Translations under genes and position numbers: made by a program
Shown here: positions 59,762-64,000 of the stretch, piece after piece
How the letters are laid out: each line of letters starts with the position of its first letter
Position numbering within the stretch: the stretch's first letter is position 1
From: Streptomyces sp. HD
GTDB lineage: Bacteria > Actinomycetota > Actinomycetes > Streptomycetales > Streptomycetaceae
Direction of reading: 5' to 3'
NCBI RefSeq assembly: GCF_028369295.1
Contig: NZ_JAQMYP010000019.1
Span: 100,217-164,216 of the forward strand
Length of the DNA stretch: 64,000 nucleotides
Notes under the pieces: model-generated
The model's database searches: none
The model's input: only the letters and a program-made list of their open reading frames with translations
Told to the model about the DNA's origin: nothing

Positions 59762-59840
59762 CTCGTAAAGGCACTGCGTTCCCTGGATTTCCGAATGATT
59801 TCCGGATCTCGTGACGAGGGGCGCCGCGGGCGGGTGCGGG

Positions 59841-60581
59841 TCAGTCGCGGCCGAGCGTGGTCTCGATCTCCTGGACCACCCGCCACAGCGGCGCACCGCG
59901 CCGGGACACCACGACCACCACGTCGTCGGCGGGCCCGTCGGGAACGGGGTGCGCGGCAGGGGTGACACCGAAGGTGGACTGCACATAGCCGAGCGCGTGG
60001 TCCACCCCGGCGCTCGCGTCGCTCTTCCCGGCCGAGCGCAGCCAGGAACGCAGCGCGTTGTTGTGCGCCGCCACCACGGCCGCGGCGATCACGTCGGCCT
60101 GCAGGGTCCCGTCCCGCCGGCCGGCGAAACGCCCGCGCAGATACTCGGCCAGGGCACGCTCGTAGCGCCACACCACCGACAGCTCGTAGGCGCGCAGACC
60201 GGGCACCTTCTTGGTCAGGCGGTAGCGCTGCACCGAGAAGGTCGGGTTCTCCGCGTACATGCCCAGCACCAGCCGCGCCGCGTCGCAGACCCGGCGCACC
60301 GGTTCGTGCTCCTCGTCGCTCGCGGCCAGGAAGGCCGTCATGTCGGCGAGGCACCGCTCGTGGTCGGGGAAGACCACGTCCTCCTTCGACGGGAAGTAGC
60401 GGAAGAACGACCGCCTGCCGACACCGGCCAGCGCCACGATGTCGTCGACGGTGGTCTGCTCGTAACCCCGTTCCAGGAACAGCTGGAAGGCCGCCGCGAT
60501 CAGCGCCTCCCGCATCGGGGGCTTCGCCGTCCCGGCCTCCGTCTTCTCGTCACGACCGGGCGCCGCACTGCTGGAGCTCAT
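59841..60581 (-). CDS. TetR-family regulator
   Basis: A 246-residue TetR protein; HTH MREALIAAAFQLFLERGYEQTTVDDIVALAGVGRRSFFRYF and an all-helical ligand domain (residues about 85-210). Two related palindromic sites near its start and one in the DUF35 promoter suggest it represses itself and that gene. Given the DUF35 partner, an acyl-CoA or lipid may be the ligand; that is inference. Confidence 0.9.
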   Translation of the reverse strand: MSSSSAAPGRDEKTEAGTAKPPMREALIAAAFQLFLERGYEQTTVDDIVALAGVGRRSFFRYFPSKEDVVFPDHERCLADMTAFLAASDEEHEPVRRVCDAARLVLGMYAENPTFSVQRYRLTKKVPGLRAYELSVVWRYERALAEYLRGRFAGRRDGTLQADVIAAAVVAAHNNALRSWLRSAGKSDASAGVDHALGYVQSTFGVTPAAHPVPDGPADDVVVVVSRRGAPLWRVVQEIETTLGRD

Positions 60582-60612
60582 GGACGGGAACGTAGCACCA
60601 GAGCGAGGCCGA

Positions 60613-60626
60613 TGGCACTCAGTGCG
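60613..60626. promoter_or_regulatory. TetR-type operator near the tetR-family start
   Basis: TGGCACTCAGTGCG matches the 59747 palindrome at 12 of 14 positions and overlaps the stop codon of the Trm112-like gene. GGTACTGAGTGC at 60637-60648 is a weaker third copy. Confidence 0.6.
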
Positions 60627-60831
60627 CCCCAGGCGGGGTACTGAGTGCTGCGATCTCCTCGTCCGTGACCGGCTCCCCGGAACCGGGCAGCAATTGCGGC
60701 ACGCCGTCGAGCACCGGATAGCGGCGCCGCAGCCGGGGGTTGTAGAGCGCGGAACCCGGTGCGTCCAGGACGAGCGGGCCCTTGTCGAGCGGACAGACCA
60801 GGATCCTCAGCAGCGGGTCGTCGTGCCTCAT
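60619..60831 (-). CDS. Trm112-like small zinc protein
   Basis: A 70-residue protein of the Trm112/YcaR type (LLRILVCPLDKGPLVL, then YNPRLRRRYPVLDGVPQLLP). Members activate partner methyltransferases or act with lipid enzymes. The ATG overlaps the stop of the DMT gene by 4 bp, so it is translated with the membrane transporter. The methyltransferase at 61738 may be its partner. Confidence 0.82.
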   Translation of the reverse strand: MRHDDPLLRILVCPLDKGPLVLDAPGSALYNPRLRRRYPVLDGVPQLLPGSGEPVTDEEIAALSTPPGAH

Positions 60832-61733
60832 GAGCGGTTCCCTTCGTGGGCGGGGCGGTGGGTGTCGTGCCGCGGCAGGGTGAGTACGACGGCCAGGGCG
60901 AGCGCGGTGCCGCCCAGGCGCAGGGTGAGCCGCAGCGGGTCCTGCGGGAGCGGTTCGCCGAACGCGACCGAGCCGCCCGCCACGGCGAACACACAGGTGA
61001 CGGTGGTGCACACGGGCACGATCAGCGAGGCCCGGCAGCGCTGCAGTGCGGTCTGCGACAGCACCAGGCCGAAGGCTCCGGTGAGGAGCAGCAGGTAGGG
61101 GTAGGGGGAGGCGAGCAGAGCCGGCAGCGCTTCGCCGGGCGCCGCGGTGGTCAGGCGTCCCGACACGCCCTTGATCGCGAGCGAGCTCACCCCGTACAAC
61201 AGACCGATCGCCACGGCGTACACCACACCCGTCGGCGGCGGCCGGTGACGGCGCCGCGCCCGCCGCTCGGCCGTGCCGAACAGCCACAGGCCGAGGGCGA
61301 GCGCCGGAACGCACAGGGCGAGCAACGTGCCCGCCGGAGCGGTGCGGGCGACCGGCTCGCCACCGTCGTACAGGGACGCCACCAGCATCAGCAACGCCAC
61401 CCCGATGACGGCGACACCGCGCCGCTCGGCAGCCGTCAGCCGCTCGCCGAGCACCAGCGAGGACAGCAGGAGCAGCAGCACCAGGCCGGAGACGAACAGC
61501 CCCTGCGCGGCAGCGATCGGCAGCACCCGGTACACGGCCAGCTGAGCGGCGAAGCCCAGGGCCAGGGCCAGCGCGCCGCCGATCCACAGCGGACTGCCGG
61601 CGAGCAGGAGCACCGCCCGGCCCGGCCGTCCGGCGTGCAGCGGCGGCAGTCCGGCCAGCGCCCGCTTCTCCAGCACGAACCCGGTGCTGTAGAGGACGTT
61701 CGCCAGCAGCGCCGCGGCCACTCCCCACGCCAT
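60828..61733 (-). CDS. EamA/DMT-family membrane transporter
   Basis: A 301-residue protein with about ten hydrophobic segments in two repeats, typical of DMT transporters. Similar proteins in lipid clusters move undecaprenyl-linked or lipid substrates, so a glycolipid flippase role is possible. The start ATG 61733 is close to the methyltransferase stop (61738). Confidence 0.85.
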   Translation of the reverse strand: MAWGVAAALLANVLYSTGFVLEKRALAGLPPLHAGRPGRAVLLLAGSPLWIGGALALALGFAAQLAVYRVLPIAAAQGLFVSGLVLLLLLSSLVLGERLTAAERRGVAVIGVALLMLVASLYDGGEPVARTAPAGTLLALCVPALALGLWLFGTAERRARRRHRPPPTGVVYAVAIGLLYGVSSLAIKGVSGRLTTAAPGEALPALLASPYPYLLLLTGAFGLVLSQTALQRCRASLIVPVCTTVTCVFAVAGGSVAFGEPLPQDPLRLTLRLGGTALALAVVLTLPRHDTHRPAHEGNRS

Positions 61734-61737
61734 CGCG

Positions 61738-62490
61738 CTACCTCCGGCGCGCGTGCACGAGCAGGATGGAGGCCAGCGACGGCAGCCGGCACGCCAGCCG
61801 GTCGAGCGGGCGCAGCAGGCCCGGCACCCCGTGGAAGGGGGCACCCTCCATCCGTACGACGTCGAAGCCGGACGCGGTCACGAACTCCCGCAGTGCGCGC
61901 GGCGTGAACAGCCGGAGATGGCCCACCACCTGGCTGCCCGGTCTGCCGTGGACCCGGCGCAGGCTCACCTCCGAGAAGACGGGCTGGACGCCGCCGAGCA
62001 GCAGCGCCCGGTTGTACCAGGCGGCGAGGTTCGGCGTGGAGAGCATCAGATGACCGCCCGGCCGCAGCACCCGGCGCAGCTCGTCGAGGGCGCCGTCGGG
62101 GTCGACGAGATGCTCGACGACCTCGCTGAAGAGCACCGCGTTCGCACTGCCCGACGCGAACGGCAGCCCGCCGCCCGACAGTTCGCCCCGCACCACCTGC
62201 GGCAGCCGCCGGGCCGCCCGGCGCAGCGCGTCCTGCGACCAGTCGACGCCCACGATCCGGTGCCCGTCCAGCACACGCGCCGCGACGGCCGCCGCCGATC
62301 CGTCCCCGCACCCCACGTCGAGCACGACGGCGGGCTGTCGGCCCGGTCGTACGGGACCGAGTGCGCGGGCCAGCATCCGGGCCTGCCGCAGGCTGCGCTC
62401 CGCGCCGGAGGCGACCGGGACGGCGGGGTTCTCGTAGAAGTCGCGCAGCCCTGGGGCGGGGGCGGGCGCGGTCGTGGGGGAGGTGGTCAT
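61738..62490 (-). CDS. Class I SAM-dependent methyltransferase
   Basis: A 250-residue protein. Motif I is VLDVGCGDGSAAAVA, the acidic residue is in VGVDWSQD, and FSEVVEHLVDPDGALDELRRVLRPGGHLMLS completes the fold. It resembles quinone/lipid methyltransferases. Its start overlaps the acyltransferase stop by 4 bp. Confidence 0.9.
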   Translation of the reverse strand: MTTSPTTAPAPAPGLRDFYENPAVPVASGAERSLRQARMLARALGPVRPGRQPAVVLDVGCGDGSAAAVAARVLDGHRIVGVDWSQDALRRAARRLPQVVRGELSGGGLPFASGSANAVLFSEVVEHLVDPDGALDELRRVLRPGGHLMLSTPNLAAWYNRALLLGGVQPVFSEVSLRRVHGRPGSQVVGHLRLFTPRALREFVTASGFDVVRMEGAPFHGVPGLLRPLDRLACRLPSLASILLVHARRR

Positions 62491-63854
62491 GGCTCGCTCC
62501 GAAGGCCGTACGTCAGGGAGAGGCACTCCTCGAAGAGGCGGGCCAGGGAGGCGCCGGCCGCGTCGTCGAGCAGGTCGTGCGACCAGCGCAGTGTCAGATG
62601 CAGCCGGCCTCCGGTGGAGGCGGCCGCGAGGCTCAGTCCGCGGGGCATGCGAGCGGGCGCCGAGAACCACACCGCACGGGCCCGCCCCGCATCACCGAAG
62701 TCCAGCGGATACGGCACCCGCCCGATGTTGCTGAGCAGCAGCGTCGACGTCCACGGGGCGACGGCCCGGCGCACCCCACGGGTAAGCGCGCCGCGCACCC
62801 CGACCGGCAGCACGGGCGCCGTCAGCAGGGACGCCCCCGCGCCGAGCGGTGCGCGCGGCTGTGCCTTCAGTGCCCGGGTGCGCCGCGCCGTGGTGTGCAG
62901 CAGCCGGGCCAGGGCCGCCGGATCGGGACGCCGGGCCAGGAGCAGTTCCGTGTCGGAGCGGTCCTGCGGGGTCACCGGCACCTCGACGAGCCGCGTCCCG
63001 TTGCCGATGGGCATCGCCAGGTCGCGGGAACGGTCGTCCACGGGCATCGTGATCCGCACCGGGCGGCCGGATCTGCCGTGGGACCGGTTCCAGCGGCCCA
63101 CCATCAGGGCGGCGGCGACCAGGAGCCGGTCGTTCACGGTCCAGGGAGCCGCCGGATCCGGCTGCGGCAGGGGCAGTTCCCGCAGCAGCATGCCGTTGGC
63201 CGCGGCCGCGGTGCCCGCGCGCCGCGGGCGGGCGGCGACGGTGTACGCGGCGAGCCGTGCGGGCCGGGCCCAGCGCATCCGGCCGTCCCCCTGCTGACCG
63301 TCGTGCGCCCGGCGCTGGGACGGGATCCGCCCCGCGGCCGTGCTCTCCCCTCCGTAGAGCGCGGCCGTCGTGGCGAGCACCCGCAGCGCGGCCGGTGCGT
63401 CGAGCGCGGTGTGATGGACGGTGAGCACCAGCGCGGACCGTACGCCCTCCACCGCCACCACCTCCAGACGCACCGGCGGCGACTGCGACAGCGGCGGGCA
63501 CAGTGCGAGCGCCCGGGCGCGGGCACGGGCAAGCGCGTCCGGGCCCGGCCCGGCGAAGGTCACCGGATCCACGTCCGGTGTGCCGGTCAGCTCCCACTCG
63601 TAGGACCGCCGGTACCAGCGGTGCGGCGCCTGGCGTACGAGGATCCGGGAGTGGAGGAGCAGCGCCCGGTGGAACGCCTCCCGCAGCCGCCGCGGCTCCG
63701 GTCGGCCGGGCAGATGGACCTCGATGTGGACCGTCTCCGGTTCGTCGTCGCTGAGGAAGTGCCGGGACACCTCGTCGACGGTCGGGAACGCCAGCCGCGT
63801 CGGCACCGGAACCCTGCCGCGCCCGGCCCGGGGGTCGGCCGGGAGCGCGGTCAC
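62487..63854 (-). CDS. Condensation-domain-type acyltransferase
   Basis: A 455-residue protein with the catalytic HHTALDA motif (HHxxxDG type) in VLTVHHTALDAP, and SNIGRVPYPLDFGDAG near the C-terminus, as in PapA/WS-DGAT-like condensation enzymes. These acylate hydroxyls of glycolipids or polyketides using acyl-CoA or acyl-ACP. The start is GTG 63854, in a 4-bp overlap with the preceding gene. Substrate unknown. Confidence 0.82.
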   Translation of the reverse strand: MTALPADPRAGRGRVPVPTRLAFPTVDEVSRHFLSDDEPETVHIEVHLPGRPEPRRLREAFHRALLLHSRILVRQAPHRWYRRSYEWELTGTPDVDPVTFAGPGPDALARARARALALCPPLSQSPPVRLEVVAVEGVRSALVLTVHHTALDAPAALRVLATTAALYGGESTAAGRIPSQRRAHDGQQGDGRMRWARPARLAAYTVAARPRRAGTAAAANGMLLRELPLPQPDPAAPWTVNDRLLVAAALMVGRWNRSHGRSGRPVRITMPVDDRSRDLAMPIGNGTRLVEVPVTPQDRSDTELLLARRPDPAALARLLHTTARRTRALKAQPRAPLGAGASLLTAPVLPVGVRGALTRGVRRAVAPWTSTLLLSNIGRVPYPLDFGDAGRARAVWFSAPARMPRGLSLAAASTGGRLHLTLRWSHDLLDDAAGASLARLFEECLSLTYGLRSEP

Positions 63855-64000
63855 CGCTCGCCCCCCTTCCGGCCGGCGCGGGTTCTCGGCCCGTCCGCCC
63901 GCTCACGGCCGCGCGGTCCCGGCCAACTCGCGCCGGTCGTCACCACGGCCGCCGACAGGGCCACGATCGCCAGCACCTGCGCGACCGCGCCGAACGCGCC
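63851..64000 (-). CDS. C-terminus of a membrane protein (5' end outside window)
   Basis: Fifty codons are in the window: a hydrophobic segment (QVLAIVALSAAVV) then a charged tail rich in Arg/Gly. It could be the end of a flippase or polymerase. Its stop overlaps the acyltransferase start, so it is the upstream neighbour in that operon. Confidence 0.6.
   Translation of the reverse strand, partial: GAFGAVAQVLAIVALSAAVVTTGASWPGPRGRERADGPRTRAGRKGGER

Overview
The window is about 72% G+C, its start codons are often GTG, and gene junctions often overlap by 4 bp. The gene families (DmdR/IdeR-type iron boxes, mycothiol-dependent enzymes, streptogrisin-type protease, roadblock/LC7 protein, F420-type PPOX protein) point to a Streptomyces chromosome or a close relative. 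No rRNA, tRNA, CRISPR array or intact insertion sequence was seen.

Region 1 (1-10.9 kb) is an iron-acquisition locus. Two IucA/IucC synthetases, an ATP-grasp ligase and an MFS exporter form a translationally coupled NRPS-independent siderophore operon. Next to it are a ferric-siderophore ABC importer (lipoprotein, ATPase, two FecCD permeases) and a divergent FhuF-like reductase. Two iron boxes lie in the 173 bp between the permease and the reductase.

Region 2 (10.9-17.1 kb) is the most unusual part. An adenylate isopentenyltransferase, a cytokinin-dehydrogenase-like flavoprotein, a LOG phosphoribohydrolase fused to a PKS-type acyltransferase and an ABC exporter appear to form one operon. A lone transketolase C-terminal-type gene is divergent from it. 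The parts match FasD, FasE, FasF and FasC of the Rhodococcus fascians cytokinin (fas) operon. The fused acyltransferase and the exporter suggest a modified, exported N6-prenyladenine product; that is inference.

Region 3 (17-20.7 kb) is a cst-like reactive-sulfur module: CstR, a rhodanese membrane protein, a TauE/SafE exporter, a persulfide dioxygenase with three rhodanese domains, and three near-identical operators. Region 4 (20.7-25.8 kb) has a mycothiol formaldehyde-detoxification pair, an SDR behind a long hairpin, a roadblock protein, an ArsR regulator and two gene remnants (DUF4180 and an SDR).

Region 5 (25.8-45.2 kb) holds mostly metabolic and transport genes: amino-acid permease with PucR regulator, PLP decarboxylase, L,D-transpeptidase, a sugar ABC operon with a dehydrogenase and divergent ROK regulator, a membrane-anchored trypsin-like protease, a DUF3800-like gene whose start codon overlaps that of a divergent aminotransferase, and a monooxygenase/MFS pair under a TetR regulator. 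Region 6 (45.2-53 kb) encodes secreted proteins: a coupled three-gene operon (DUF2690, a 1001-residue SLT/golvesin-like protein, a lipoprotein) and a large secreted alpha/beta hydrolase.

Region 7 (53-59.3 kb) is a Gfo/Idh/MocA gene broken in two by about 5 kb of foreign DNA carrying a two-component system, a ricin-type lectin and a low-G+C GTPase with a small partner. Region 8 (59.2-64 kb) has a DUF35 gene with a TetR-type operator inside its promoter, the TetR gene, and a coupled cluster (membrane protein, condensation-type acyltransferase, methyltransferase, DMT transporter, Trm112-like protein) that looks like lipid or glycolipid biosynthesis.
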